Source of the DNA: Miscanthus floridulus
Lineage: Eukaryota; Streptophyta; Magnoliopsida; Poales; Poaceae
Direction: 5' to 3'
Length of the DNA stretch: 64,000 nucleotides
Assembly (NCBI RefSeq): GCF_019320115.1
Contig: NC_089593.1
Coordinates: forward strand, 10,612,386 to 10,676,385
How positions within the stretch are numbered: the first letter of the stretch is position 1; each line of letters begins with the position of its first letter. The position numbers and the translations under genes were made by a program. This document shows, one piece after another, positions 45,543 to 58,474 of the stretch. The notes beneath the pieces were generated by a model. It was not told where the DNA came from and did not search any database. It worked only from the letters and a program-made list of their open reading frames with translations.

Positions 45543-46798
45543 CTAGACTTCAAGCTCAGACGCACTGCTGAGGCATTGCAAACCTGGAGCATGCGTAACA
45601 TTGGAAGCATTCGTATGCAACTATTAATGGCCAAGGAACTCATAGCCTAGTTTGATGCTGCCCAAGAATCCATCGCTCTTTGACGAGGAGCTATCGCTGC
45701 GAGGAGAACTGAAATGTCACAGTCTGGGGCTTGCATCGTTAGCTCAGACAATTGCGCGACACCACTCGCGCATCCACTACCTTAAGGAGGATGCAAATAC
45801 TAAGTTCTTCCACTTACAAGCCTGCCATAGGAATCAGAAGAGCTACATACCATCATTCCTCCATGAAGGCAGAAATTTTTCTACCGAAGATGAAAAGGAA
45901 GACCTCATCTACAATTATTACAAGGGGATCCTGGGCACACCATTCCAATGGCTACATTAGCTGCGCCTTGATGATATCTTCCCGCAGCTTGACCTAACCA
46001 GAATTGATGCGTGCTTCTTGAAGGAGGAGATTTGGGCAACCATCAAAGAATTCCCTCCTGATCGCGCACCAGGGCCGGATGGGTTCACTGGTTCTTTCTA
46101 CAAAGTTACTTGGGGAATTATCAAGCTTGACGTCATCAACACATTCAATGCTTTGTGGGCATTGGATAGCAGGAGTTTCCACCTCCTAAATGATGCACTG
46201 ATGATACTATTGCGTAAGAAGGAGGATCCGTCAAGGATGAAGGACTATAGACCGATTAGTCTGATGCACAGTTTCAGCAAGCTTTTCGCTAAATGCCTGG
46301 CAAAGTGATTAGCACCTAGGCTCAAGGAGATTGTCGCGCCTAACCAAAGTGCTTTCATCAAGGACCGATCCATCCATGATAACTTCATGGCGGTACAGCT
46401 GGTGTGTCACTGGCTCCACAGCAAGAAATTCCCATCAGTACTACTGAAAGTGGACATTGCAAAGGCATTTGATTCTGTTGCTTGGCCTTTCTTGCTACAA
46501 GTCTTGCAGAACATCAGCTTCCTAGGTCGCTGGAACAACTAGATCTCCATCCTTCTTTCAATAGCAAGCACGAAGGTTCTCCTAAATGGTAGGCCGGGAA
46601 GAAGAATTACCCATGCCCGTGTGGCTTAAGACAGGTTGACCCGATTTCACCTATGTTATTTGTCATCGTCATGGAGGCTCTAAACTCTTTGATCCATGAG
46701 GCAGACCATCGAGCGGCACTAACGCCGCTGCCTGGCCGTGCAATCTCGCACTGTGCATCGCTATATGTCGATGACTTTGTGATCCTCGTCGCCCCAAC
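45543..46798 (+). pseudogene. LINE ORF2 reverse transcriptase
   Basis: This continues ORF2 in frame after G-H. Motifs: the SRIHYLKEDANTKFFH region (about 45770-45815), APGPDGFTGSFYK (about 46065-46100), DYRPISLM (about 46243), APNQSAFIKDRSIHDN (about 46337-46385), LLKVDIAKAFDSV (about 46445-46480) and the catalytic LYVDDFVIL (about 46760-46785), where most LINEs have FADD. Stops and a frameshift near 46620 break it. Copia I interrupts just after the catalytic motif; the rest of the RT must lie beyond the window. Confidence 0.88.
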
Positions 46799-47234
46799 TG
46801 TAGGAATTAGGACCAGCAATCACGAGCTTTGATCGGTGTCTAGCCTAGAACACAAGAAATCAATCGATGAAATTGATCAAGAACACTGTGTGCACCATGA
46901 ACTGGCAACTGGCAATAGGGAGACAGTGCCCCTTTTCACTATTGATAAGTTCGATTACAATGCATGACAATTCTGGACTAGCTAACTGCTAACAAGTCTT
47001 AACTCTTAGCTTTATATCCCAGCCATTACAAAAGCACTCACACATATGAATAAACTGCTAAAACATGGATACAATGCGCCCTCAACGCAACTACCGCTCC
47101 ACCGCGATGTCGTGGGCACGCTCACCATGCGCCGCCTTGATTCGACTTCAAACTTTGAATCTCCCACGTGACTTGCTGACTTGGCTTCTCCAGTCCACTC
47201 ACCATACCAGTGCATATGCTGGATTAGCCCAACA
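46799..47234 (-). repeat. 3' LTR of copia I
   Basis: 436 bp, bounded by TGTAGG and CCCAACA. The complement of 47235-47251 is a purine tract (AGGATTAGGGGGAGTA), fixing orientation. Confidence 0.82.
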
Positions 47235-47242
47235 TACTCCCC

Positions 47243-48855
47243 CTAATCCTGCTGTGTACTCACATCGCGAACACCAATCAAGTCTTTCATCACCTCAAGA
47301 TTACTAGCTGCTAGAGGTTTTGTCAGCAAATCTGCTTTCTGTTCATCAGTGTTCACCCTCTTCACCACTATCTGTCCCCTTTCAATACATTCCCTGATAA
47401 AGTGATACTTTGTATCAATGTGTTTGCTACGCCCGTGAAACACCAGGTTCTTCATCAAGGCAGTGGCTGAATTGTTATCAACAAACATCGTCACTGTTCT
47501 ACGTGGTGTTGAGGTCAATGTTGACAACAAGCTTCTAAGCCAAAGTGCTTGCATTGCTGCCACTGTGGCTACCATGAACTCGGACTCACACATAGACAAT
47601 GCCATTGTCTTTTGCTTCTATGAGTTCCATGTTATTAGACAACCATTGAGATAAAAGGCCATCCCTGCAGTGCTTCTCCTTCCCACAACATCTGCTACAT
47701 GGTCACTGTCTGAATAACTAGTCAACACCTCTGGATCTCCTCCTTTGGTGTACACAAGCCCATGGTTTACACTCCCTTTCACATACCTGAGAATTTGCTT
47801 TACTGCCTTCAGGTGCATGACAGTAGGTTTTTCCATATACCTGCTTGCAATACCAACTGAGAATGCAAGATCAGGCCTTGTTTGTATCAGATACCTCAAA
47901 CAACCAATGACACTTCTATAGTTAGTAACATCTACTCTTTTCCCCTTCTTATCTTCATCCAGCTTAGCCCCTGGATTCATAGGTACTCTGCTAGAGTTAC
48001 AATCCTCCATCCCAAACTTGGTGAGAATCTTCTTGGCATAACCTGCCTGTTTCAGAGTGATAAAGTCTTCATGCTGTTCCACTTCTATTCCTAGATAGTA
48101 GGACAACAGTCCTAGATCACTCATTTCAAACTCAACTGCCATTTATTGCTTGAATTTCTCAATTTCCCTTGATTCACTTCCTATGATCAGCAAATCATCT
48201 ACATAGACTCCCAAAATTACAGCATCTCTTCTAGTTCCTCTCTTATAAACTGTTGATTCACTTGGGCATTTCACAAACCCCAGTTTCCTCAAACTTTTGT
48301 CCAGTTTGATGTTCCAAGCTCTTGGAGCTTGTTTCAGTCCATATAAGGCTTTGCTTAATTTCAGAACACACTGTTCCTTCCCTTTTGTGACAAAACCTTC
48401 TGGTTGAGCCACATAGACCTCTTCCTCTAATTCACCATTAAGGAAGGTTGTCTTCACATCTAGATGATGCACTTTCCACCCTCTGTTTGCTCATAGTCAA
48501 TTCCTTGCTGTTGCACATAGCCCTTGGCCACCAGCCTGGCTTTATGTTTAATAATCTCACCATCTGCATTTCTTTTTAGTTTGAATACCCATTTCAATCC
48601 AATAGCTTTGTGACCTACAGGCAGATCTGACAACTCCCAAGTCTTATTCTTCTGAATAGATTGGAATTCACTATTCGTGGCTTTCACCCACTCAGGATCT
48701 GTTGCTGCTTCACTATAGCTAGTTGGCTCATCTGTTTTAGCAAGTAAAGCCTCACTATCTGAATCTGCCAATTCCACTATATCTGTGTTTTGGTAGATTT
48801 CATTCAAACTCCTGAAATGCACTGGTTCCTCATCTGATAGATCATTCTTTAGCAA
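47243..48855 (-). pseudogene. RT and RNase H of copia I
   Basis: Minus strand. RT from 48855: [34 protein letters not shown], then a deletion of about 20 codons with a frame change near 48478, then VHHLDVKTTFLNGELEEEVY, LYGLKQAPRAW and LGVYVDDLLIIG (48472-48143). RNase H at 48142-47243 has MNPGAKLDEDKKG, SYSDSDHVADVVGRRSTAG and HGRSKHIDTKYHFIREC, with one stop near 47612. The missing block normally holds the FAPVAR motif. Confidence 0.88.
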
Positions 48856-49014
48856 CTCTGGGTTTAACTATGCATCATTATGTGACTCTAAAATTTCTTG
48901 CAATGGAAATTCTTCTGTTGCATCATTTCCTGACACAATTCTAGGAGACTGTGGATCATTTGGCACACTACCTGAGCTTTCTGTACCCTGTGCTCCCCCT
49001 TGCTCTTGTTGTGC

Positions 49015-50024
49015 CTAAATTGGTTCTTCATCAACACCAACTATTTCCCAGTGTCTGTTGTCGACACCAATTTCATCTTTAGCCTGAAACTCCATCAGGT
49101 TATCTACTGAGTCTCCACTCCACTTCCATTCTACTCCTTCAAATATCACATCTCTACTCACAACAATTTTCTTTTGCACAGGATCATATAACCTATGAGC
49201 CTTGCTTTCTTCTGCCACACCAAAATACACCATTTTGTGACTTCTGTCATCCAGCTTCTTGGGATTTGGCACTGTCTATTTCACATGTGATAGACAGCCA
49301 AACACCTTGAGATGTCCAAGGTGTGGTTTTTTCATTCCATGCTTCAAATGGAGTTTGCTCACCCATTGGTTTTGATGGCAGCCTATTTAGTAAATATACT
49401 GCATGTCTGATAGCCTCACCCCAAAACCTCCCTGGAATTTTCATTCCTCATGCATCTTGCCATTTCAATTACTGTTCTATTTCTTCTCTCCACAACACCA
49501 TTCTATTGTGGTGAATATGGGGTTGTCAGTTGTCTCTTGATCCCAGCATCCTCACATACACCTGCAAATATGCTTGATAGGAATTCCCCACCCCTATCTG
49601 ATCTGAGCATTTTGATCTTATGCCCTGTTTGATTTTTAGTTTCTACCTTGTATTTCACAAAAGCATCAATTGCTTGATCTTTACATTTCAGCATAAACAC
49701 ATTCATCCATCTACTATAATCATCCACCAAGAGCATGAAATATTTATTCCCAGCTGATGTAGCTGGAGTAATGGGCCCACACAAATCAACATACACCAAC
49801 TAAAGTGGTTTATCAGCCCTGAATGTGGTAGCATTTGGAAAAGCTTTTCTAGTCTGCTTCCCAGCCAAGCACCCATGACATAGTTGTTCAGGGTGTGAAA
49901 TCTCTGGCACTCCAGCAGCCACTCTATTTTCCACCAACAATTTCATAGCCTTGAAATTGACATGACCCAACCTAGCATGCCACAACCATGCAGGTTCTTC
50001 TAAACTCCCCATCAGACAGACTGG
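49015..50024 (-). pseudogene. Integrase of copia I
   Basis: Minus strand. GAG-pre-integrase: LWHARLGHVNFKAMK and CHGCLAGKQTRKAFP (50000-49840). Core: VYVDLCGPITPATSAGNKY, KMLRSDRGGEFLS, and TPYSPQ followed by TAG and NGVVE near 49503. C-terminal part: RFWGEAIRHAVYLLNRLP and KKLDDRSHKMVYFG (49444-49015). The gypsy insertion cuts the domain at its N-terminal side at 50024. Confidence 0.88.
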
Positions 50025-53000
50025 TGTAGCAGAACCTCCTAAATTATAGGGCCCACATGCACCTGTCATTGTCCAATGACTTCTGATGACTATGCATATG
50101 TTCTCGGTAACTTAAGAAGCATGTCAGGTGTCCTCGGGAAACCCGAATCATCCACGATTTCCTCCGAGCAGGATCTATTATAGAGTCATTGCAGTATTAC
50201 AACAGTTTATTCATTAATTTACATCAGAGTAAAATAGCGGAAGTCTTACAATAACTTAGTTACAAAATAGTTGTTTCACAAACCAAGTATGATTATTATT
50301 ACAAACCATAGTAGTGGAGTAGCCTAAGTAACATAAAACAAAACACACAATTAAAGTGCCCTACCCAAGGGCCACACATTTACTTGTCATCTTCGATTTG
50401 AACAACCGTCATGCAGTATGGTCCAAGGCAAACCTGCTCATGAGGCTCACCTGCAACAAGGGTTAAAGAACCCTGAGTACAAAAGTACTCAACAAAACTT
50501 AACCGACGTAAAAACAGAGAAGACTCAGGAATGCAGGCTCGGGGATTCAAGGTAAGGCTTTAGCAAGAATCAAAGTTCTTTTGTGTAAAAGCTCTCTAAC
50601 AAGATTCTTTCTTTCAACATTTAAATCTTCATACGGATCATATATAAAGCTGACATGATCTATATTGAGATCATGAACTTCATATCAAACTCTTTCTCAA
50701 ATCCTACTCAAGTTCCATTTGTTAACTACGATGATGAATAATGAGTTGAGTCTCCATAACTGAGGAGCAACGATGATTCGAACCAATTATAACCCAGCTG
50801 GGGATTCCCAACCACACGACATATGTAGGTACCTAACCTACATATACCAACCTACCCTCAGATTCTCTAAAACAAGAATGGGTCCGCACCACTTGAGAGC
50901 ACAGTACTCCACCAATCTAGCCCATTGCCACGTGGGTACATGCTACTCTTGCCATCTCTCCACTCCTAGTGCGCGAGTAGCCATTCTCGTAATAGAATAG
51001 CCGAGTCTAGGCTTACCGGAGTATGTGGCCAGTACTACAAAGTCTCACCTCATGCAATTCAACAACGGACGGTTCTTAACCGACACAGGTGGAAAGAACC
51101 CGCTCACAAGACATCCATGTCTTGTGGCTCTCATACACCGAGTCCGCCCGGTCTAAATTTATTACTCCACATGATTATATCTCATGATAACATAAATAAC
51201 CAATCGTAACCAAAAATCCATTTATATCTCACAGGTGACAGGTAATCACCCAACTTTTATCGGTCTAAGCATGGCTAAGTATAATTAGGCATTCTTGAAT
51301 TAAAACTGGTAACAAGGTTGATATGGAAAAACAAGGTTGGTAATGCACCAATTAGGTTTCCACTCAACTCCTAATCACATAATGCAAAATTTAATAATAA
51401 AACTAATATAAATTTATAAAACACAAGGTAGGTTTAAATGCATCCAGGGCTTATCTTGATTGTCAGAAAACTCAGGTTCCAGAGATGTTCCACAGATATC
51501 AAACCCAACATGTGGGTTGACTTCCTCAACAACTTGGTTGACAACCAAGTTCTCACTTTCATTCACTACACATAGTAACAATGCCATGTTTAATATGATG
51601 CGAGATATAAAACATGATGCTTATCTATGGATGCAAAATTTAATAATTTGAATACAACTTTCCTTCATGGTATAGTTACAAACTAACAACTAACTAAACC
51701 TTCTCTAGGGTTTACTTAGATTACACTAATGACTTTAGTGAGGTTATACTAATTAACATTTCTTAATCATAACTTCATCATAAACTCAAACACTTACTTA
51801 AAGTGCCAAGGATCATTTTATGCTAATGACCCAAGGTCATCACTCAATCCCAAATTCAAACAAAACCTAAGTCATTAAGGTTTACTATTTGTTTATTTTA
51901 ATTAATTAATTAATTCAACATTATGATATAAATCAACTTATTCCAAATGAGCTCCAAATTTTTGAGAATACTCATCACATGATAACTAAGTAGAAAAACA
52001 ATTTTCATAATTTTTGGATAATTATTTTAGCCTAGAAAAATCATGGAATCCCATTTACTAATTAATTTGAGCAATTTTTATCACATTCAAAAAGTACTAA
52101 AAAGTAACATTTAGTATTTTTACTAAATAGTTCACATCTCAGAGAAGTCACACAAAAACTTTCATAATTTTTGGAGCTCTATTTATTTCTACACAAAATA
52201 AACAAATAACTTGTCATTTTAATTATTTCAAGAAAAAGAATAAACCAAAAACACACTGTTTCACTCTCTCTCTCTCACACTGTCACTGACATTTGGGTCA
52301 CCCATGTCGGCATAGTACCCCCACGGGCGACGACCGACACTTTGACCGGCGATTTCTCGTCGCCGACGAGGTCTCTGGCCATGACCGAGGTACCGGCGTG
52401 ATCGCCACGCCAAGGCGCACCTAGTGGTGGTATTAATTGAACTAGTAACGGCTCAATCCAAGCTTGACGCCAGCCATGGCAGCCACGGCAGCGCGGCTGC
52501 GTTACGCCGATGAAGTAAGGCCATTAGCGGTGAAACTAAAGGCTTGGGAAGACTCAGTAGCTCACTCCAAACTTGCTTGAGCTGATGGTTGAACCGGAGG
52601 AGCAACAGAGAAGCTTGTCGGCGATCAAGGCAGATACGGCGGCGCAAGCTGGCGTCGACGGCGGCGCTCCGGTGTCTGTAGGTCACTAGAGCTTCAACTA
52701 TTAAGCTTCTGAGCACTACAGCACGGCAAGTAGTCTTAAACAACATTGGGTAAGGAGGGAGCATTACCAGAATTTGCTGGCCACGGTGAAGAGCCGCGTG
52801 GCGGCGCTGCGGCCGACAGTGAAGGAGACGACGGCGTTCGGCCAACTCCGGTGAAATCAAGTGGACAGAGCTAGTCAAGGGGCTTCGCAAGGTGATTAAG
52901 GAGCTGCTAGAGCATACAATCGAGCTGGGATTGAGCAGAGGCAATGAATTTTGTCGACAAGAGCGGGCGACGGCGACGGCTAATAGAGGACGGGAGAAGG

Positions 53001-53715
53001 CGACTGGACGGTGTTTCAGCCTTAATAGGCGAGCGAAGAGCGGCGGAACAGGCACACTTGACATGCAACGGCAACGTGAACACGTCGAAGTAGGAGGTGT
53101 CGCTCGCGAACGCGCGTGAAAGCCGGTGGAAGCTGGCCGGCGGCGAGAGCTGCCTGCTTGCACTGTTCAAGCTATTTACTGAATTGCCACTCGCTTCATT
53201 TTTCAAATTACTTTCAAATTTGTATGGTAACTCAAAAATCTCCAAAAATAAAGTTGCTCCAAATTCATAGTTCTACAACTTTGCTTTAATAACCATACCC
53301 AAATTCTGTCTACATTTGAAAATGCAAGTTTAAAATCAAAAGGGGACACTTTAAGACTTTATCCCCTTTCAAATTACTTCAAATTTTATATAACAACTTT
53401 GAAAACTCTAAAAACCAACTTTGTACACATTGACAAGCTCTACACTTTTCCTTTTAGGCTCAACCCCAAAATGTGCTTAGATTTTGAATTAGGTTTTCCA
53501 TGGTAGAATTTAAATGCTGAAAATTAGGGTTTTGGAATTCCAATTTAACACTAAAGTTATGAACTTGATTCATCCCATCCAAGTCAACACATATAATCAT
53601 AAAAGTAAACTTGTTTTAGTGAATGCATATCAAAGTTTTCACTAACACAAGGATGATATGTAATGCATATGATGACATGGCATATTTTAGTGTTTAAAAC
53701 ACCAGAGGTGTTACA
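50025..53715 (-). repeat. 3' LTR J of gypsy J-K
   Basis: 3,691 bp, TGTAGCAGAACC to GGTGTTACA. Mostly AT-rich with a GC-rich block at about 52290-53160. It differs from LTR K by roughly 18 of the first 210 bases, mainly transitions, with closer agreement after that. An open stretch on the minus strand (52453-53163) is not preserved in LTR K and is unlikely to be a gene. Confidence 0.93.
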
Positions 53716-53728
53716 ACCTTTCCCCCTA
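53716..53728 (-). other. Polypurine tract of gypsy J-K
   Basis: Reads TAGGGGGAAAGGT on the minus strand and abuts LTR J, confirming minus orientation. Confidence 0.82.
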
Positions 53729-53879
53729 AAAGAAATCTCGTCCTGAGATTTAAAGTCCTAGGATAAAGTAATGGAAAAGGAAATGTGTCAAGCAAAAACA
53801 TTCTAAACTTGACCATAAAAGAGCTAAGGTCCTTTCATAAAACATGGTTCGTAAAGATAGAGTACAACAAATAGTATTT

Positions 53880-55525
53880 TATATAGAAGCAAGGAACTCC
53901 GGAAACTGTTCTAGCAAGTAATCTTTGGATTCCCATGTAGCTTCTTCTTTGGAATGTTGATTCTATTGTATCTTGTAGAACTTGATTGTCCTCCTTCGAG
54001 TGACATGGTCTTTCTGATCCAGAACTCGGATAGGATATTCGGAATAGGTCAAATCAGGTTCAAGTTCTACTCCTTCAATATCAACATTTTGATCAGGCAC
54101 TCGAAGACATTTCTTTAATTGGGAAACATGGAACACATCATGTACAGCTGAGAGATGTTCTGGTAACTTCAAGTGATATGCCACCTTTCCACACCTCTCC
54201 AAAATTTGAAATGGTCCAATATACCGAGGTGCCAACTTGCCTTTAACACCGAAATGGTTGACTCCCTTCATTGGTGATACCTTCAGATATACATAATCTC
54301 CCTTGTTAAATACCAATGGTCGACGTCGTTTATCTGCATAACTCTTTTGTCAGGACTGAGCTATCTTCAAATTATTTTGTATCTGTCTAACCTTCTCTTC
54401 TGTTTCTTTCACAAGGTCAACTCCAAAGAACCATCTTTCCCCGGGTTCAGACCAATTTAGCAAGGTTCTGCACCTATGACCATAGAGTGCTTCAAATGGA
54501 GCCATCTTAATGCTCTCTTGATAACTATTGTTGTATGAGAACTCAGCCAAAGGCAAACATTCATCCCACTTATTAGAATAGTTAAGGACACAACACCTTA
54601 ACATATCTTCAAGTACTTGATTTACCCTTTCAGTCTGACCATCAGTCTGTGGATGATAAGCGGTACTATGTAGAAGTTTGGTACCCAATGAAGCATGCAA
54701 ATGTTTCCAAAAGTTGGAGACAAACTGTGTACCTCTATTCGACACAATGGTGTTTGGTACACCTTGTAAGCTCATGATTCATGCTAAATACAACTTAGCA
54801 TATTGGATAGCCGGATATATACTCTTGACTGGAAGAAAATGTGCTGACTTAGTTAGTTGATCTACAATAACCCATATTGAGTCAAAACCTTTTGATGTCT
54901 TGGGTACCATACTAATATCCTCCCACTTCCAAGCTGGAATAGGCAATGGCTGTAACTCTCTAGCGGACTTCAAATGTATAGCTTTTACTTTTTGACAAGT
55001 ATCACACTTGGCTATATATCGAGCAATCTCTATCTTCATTTTGGTCCACCAGAATCTCTGTTTCAAGTCATAGTACATTTTATTACTTCCTGGATGAATT
55101 GAGAACCTGGTGGTATGTGCCTCTTCAAGAATCGACTGTCGCAACATAGGAACCTTTGGTACCACAAGGTGATTCTTGAACCATAGCACACCTACATCAT
55201 CTATTCTAAAGCATGCCGCTTTTCCATTCCTGCCTCTTTCTTTGATATGGGCTATACCCTTGTTTTCTTTCTGAGCGGCAATAATTTGGTCTCGAATAGT
55301 TGATTCAACAGTTATATTGGTCAAACTACCTTGTTGAATTATCTCTATATTCAACTTTTCCATCTCATGACATAAAGTTAGATCCATTGTCTTCATGGTC
55401 ATGCAATTGCAATGACTCTTACGACTGAGTGCATCTGCAACCACATTTGCCTTACCAGGGTGGTAATGCACCTCCAAGTCATAATCTTCCATCAATTCCA
55501 ACCATCTTCTTTGCCACATGTTCAA
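53880..55525 (-). pseudogene. Integrase and chromodomain of gypsy J-K
   Basis: Minus strand. Zinc-binding part [17 protein letters not shown] and CDTCQKVKA (about 55110-54985); core with [19 protein letters not shown] (about 54880-54830), then VSNRGTQFVSNFWK and YHPQTDGQTERVN (54740-54620). C-terminal part 54316-53963: KLAPRYIGPFQILERCG, VFHVSQLKK, YPIRVLDQKDHVTRRRT. Past a stop near 53963 it continues as HSKEEATWESKDYLLEQFP, the chromodomain-like end that targets such elements to heterochromatin. Other stops: TGA near 54349, where the reading passes between two open stretches, and a break near 54777. Confidence 0.88.
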
Positions 55526-55529
55526 TTCT

Positions 55530-56600
55530 GATTGAGTAAAGATATACTTTAAACTCTTGTGATCTGTATAAATATGACAAGTATTACCAAGCAGATAATG
55601 CCATCATATCTTCAAAGCATGGACAACCACTGCTAACTCTAGATCATGAGTTGGATAATGTTCTTCATGTCGCTTAAGTTGTCTAGAAGCATAGATGATG
55701 ACTCGACCTTCTTGCATCAATACACATCTAATACCAATACCAAAAGCATCACAATAAATGTCGAACGACTTCTCAATATCTGGCTGTGCTAACACTGGTG
55801 CAATGGTTAATAATCTCTTCAGTCTGGAAAGCTTCTTCACAGTTAGGTGACCAGACAAACTTAGCTTGGTTTTTCAACAATCCAGTGATGGACTTGGATA
55901 TTCTAGAGAAATCTAGAATAAAACGACGATAATAACCCGCCATTCCCAGAAAACTTCGAACCTGATGAACAGTGGTTGATGGTTTCCAATCTAGTATATC
56001 CTTAACTTTGCTTGGATCTACCGCAACTCCTTCAGCTGACAAGACATCTAAAACTGTACTTCCTTTGGCCAGAAGTCACACTTACTGAACTTGGCATATA
56101 ACTGATGTTCTTTTAGGCGTTGTAGAACAACTTTGAGATGTTCAGCATGTTCTTTCTTGTTCTTGGAATATATTAAGATGTCATCAATGAAGACCACTAC
56201 AAACTTGTCTAACTTAGGCATGAACACTGAATTCATCAGATACATGAAGTGAGCTGGGGCATTCGTCAAACCAAAAGACATTACCAGGTATTCATATAAT
56301 CCATATCTGGTGGTAAATGCCGTTTTGGGAATATCTTCAGGCTTAATTTTGATTTGATGATAACCTGACCTCAAATCAATCTTAGAGAAAACCTTGGCTC
56401 CAGCCAGTTGATCAAAAAGTAAATCTATCCGAGGTAAGGGATATTTATTTTTAATTGTCACTTCATTCAATGGACGATAGTCAACACACAATCTCAGAGT
56501 CTCATCTTTCTTTTTCACAAAAATTGCAGGACATCCCCAAGGTGATGAACTAGGTTGGATAAAACCTTTATCAATCAACTCTTGCAATTGAGTCTTCAAC
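55530..56600 (-). pseudogene. Reverse transcriptase and RNase H of gypsy J-K
   Basis: Minus strand. [82 protein letters not shown] (catalytic pair, about 56200-56170). A frameshift near 56046 precedes [15 protein letters not shown], and another near 55800 precedes RNase H with [16 protein letters not shown] and [20 protein letters not shown]. Both frameshifts prevent a full polyprotein. Confidence 0.9.
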
Positions 56601-57178
56601 TCAGCTAATTCCTTAGGAGGCATCCTATAAGCTCTCCTAGAGATTGGAGTTGTTCCAGGCTTTAGATCTATTCTAAACTGAACATCTCTATCAGGTGGTA
56701 GACCGGGTAAATCTTTAGGAAAAACATCTAGAAATTCACAAACTATAGGGATATCTCTAATCTCTTTGACGAAAGTTGCACAAACTTTTTCCACTGATCT
56801 CTTTAAGATTGGAAGTTGGATAAGAAGTTGAGAATTACTGGCTAGCAAACTCAACCTTATTGTCCTATTCAAAGTATCTACAACAGCCTTATGCTGATGC
56901 ATCCAGTTCATACCCAGGATCACATCTATATCTTGATCTTTTAAAATAATCATGGAAGTGGGAAAAATGTGCCCACCCAGGTTTATGGGTACCTGGTACA
57001 CCATTTCCTTAGTACAGAGACGTCCCCCGGGCGACTGTATATAGATATTTTCCTTTGTTTCCCCAATTGGAATTTCATGCTTTATGACAAAGGTTCTATT
57101 GATGAATGTATGAGATGCACCAGAATCGAAAAACATAACTGCAAGATGATCGGCGACAAGAAACATACCCAGCATCAC
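56601..57178 (-). pseudogene. Protease and RT N-terminus of gypsy J-K
   Basis: Minus strand, one long open stretch with the RT. Retroviral-type aspartic protease with [10 protein letters not shown] (about 57130-57100) and [10 protein letters not shown] (about 56930-56900), then the linker with [20 protein letters not shown] typical just before gypsy RT. Confidence 0.9.
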
Positions 57179-58320
57179 GGGTTCCCCTTCTGGAATCTCC
57201 CTAGCTTGAGTATAGAAAACCTGCCCCGTCTTCTTTTCATTTCTGCCCTTCTGAGCATTTTGGTTGTTGTTCTTGTCCTGAGATTGACCCTGTTGTTGAT
57301 TTCCGGAAGCCTTCTGAAAATTTGGATTGTACTGCTTAGGATACGGACATTCCCTAGAGAAATTACCTGACTTCCCACAATTGAAACATGGGTAATTGTG
57401 GTCTTGGGGTGTTGTAGCACGAACACTAGGAATATTTGTCTGTTGTGAGTTCAGGTAAGTTATGGCAGGATGGACATTTGGTCGTTGCCCGGCTTGGAAC
57501 TACGGCGGACGATAAGGAGGACGGTAGTGATTCACCGGATGATAAATTATCTTCTGTCTCTTTTGATTGCCACCAAAAGAACTAGATGGCATGCTCTTTT
57601 TCTTCTTAATTTCCTTATGCTGTCGATATTTCTCCTCTGAAGAAATAGCAATGTTAACTGCCTCATGATACGTGACATTTGTGCAGGTAGTCATCATGGT
57701 CTGAAGTTTGGTATTAAGACCATGCATGAACCACTTCTTCTTCTTGGCATCTGTGTTAACAGGCTCAGGTGCATACTATGAAAGGTGATTGAACTTGCCC
57801 ACATACTGCATGACTGTTTGATCACCTTGCTTCAAAGCAAGAAACACATCAAGCTTCATGGCCATAACTCCATCTGGAATATAATGGGCATGAAAAGTAG
57901 TGCGGAACTCGGCCACCAAGCACCTACTGCACCTCTAAGCTGTTGGGCAGCAAAAACAGGCTTCTGGAACTCAGTGCATGGAATGAGGTTGAACTTCTGC
58001 TCTATGGTATGGAGCCAATCATTAGCTTCGAGTGGTTCGTCAGCCTTGGAAAATACTGGTGGTTGTGTATCCGTGAAGTCAACATACGTAGCTTCTTGCC
58101 TTAGATGATTACAACCATGATTCCCTTGCATCATATTTTGATTGCTTTGAGCTAACTCCCGAAGCAATCGAGCATTATCTACGGTCACATGGACCAGTGC
58201 CACGATAGCATCAGCCAAAGTTGGCAGAACTGGTGGTGGATCAGGAACACCACCCTCGTCTTGCGAAGAACCAGGAATATCCGAAGCCCGAGTACGAGGC
58301 ATCTGTTCATAATAAACCAA
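57179..58320 (-). pseudogene. gag of gypsy J-K
   Basis: Minus strand. From near 58290: a Pro/Asp-rich N-terminus, a retrotransposon gag domain with NDWLHTIEQKFNLIPC and QQLRGAVGAWW (58020-57915), a frameshift near 57900, then QTVMQYVGKFN and AVNIAISSEEKYRQHKE. A CCHC knuckle [14 protein letters not shown] lies at about 57395-57350. TAG stops near 57778 and 57498 break it. gag and protease are joined without a clear boundary, as usual in this lineage. Confidence 0.87.
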
Positions 58321-58474
58321 ACTTTACTCACAAGCATTTATTGAACTATTAAAAGAGCATACTACACACATTACATTGGGTTCACTTATTTATACATAAG
58401 TCTGCACTTAAGCAAGACTACCCAACTTGACTAGAACTCACTATATTACAACTCTACTCTTCTCCTTGATCACA

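Noticed and set aside
52453..53163. 236-codon minus-strand open stretch
   Set aside because: It lies inside the GC-rich block of gypsy LTR J, has Ser/Arg-rich low-complexity composition and is broken in the equivalent part of LTR K.
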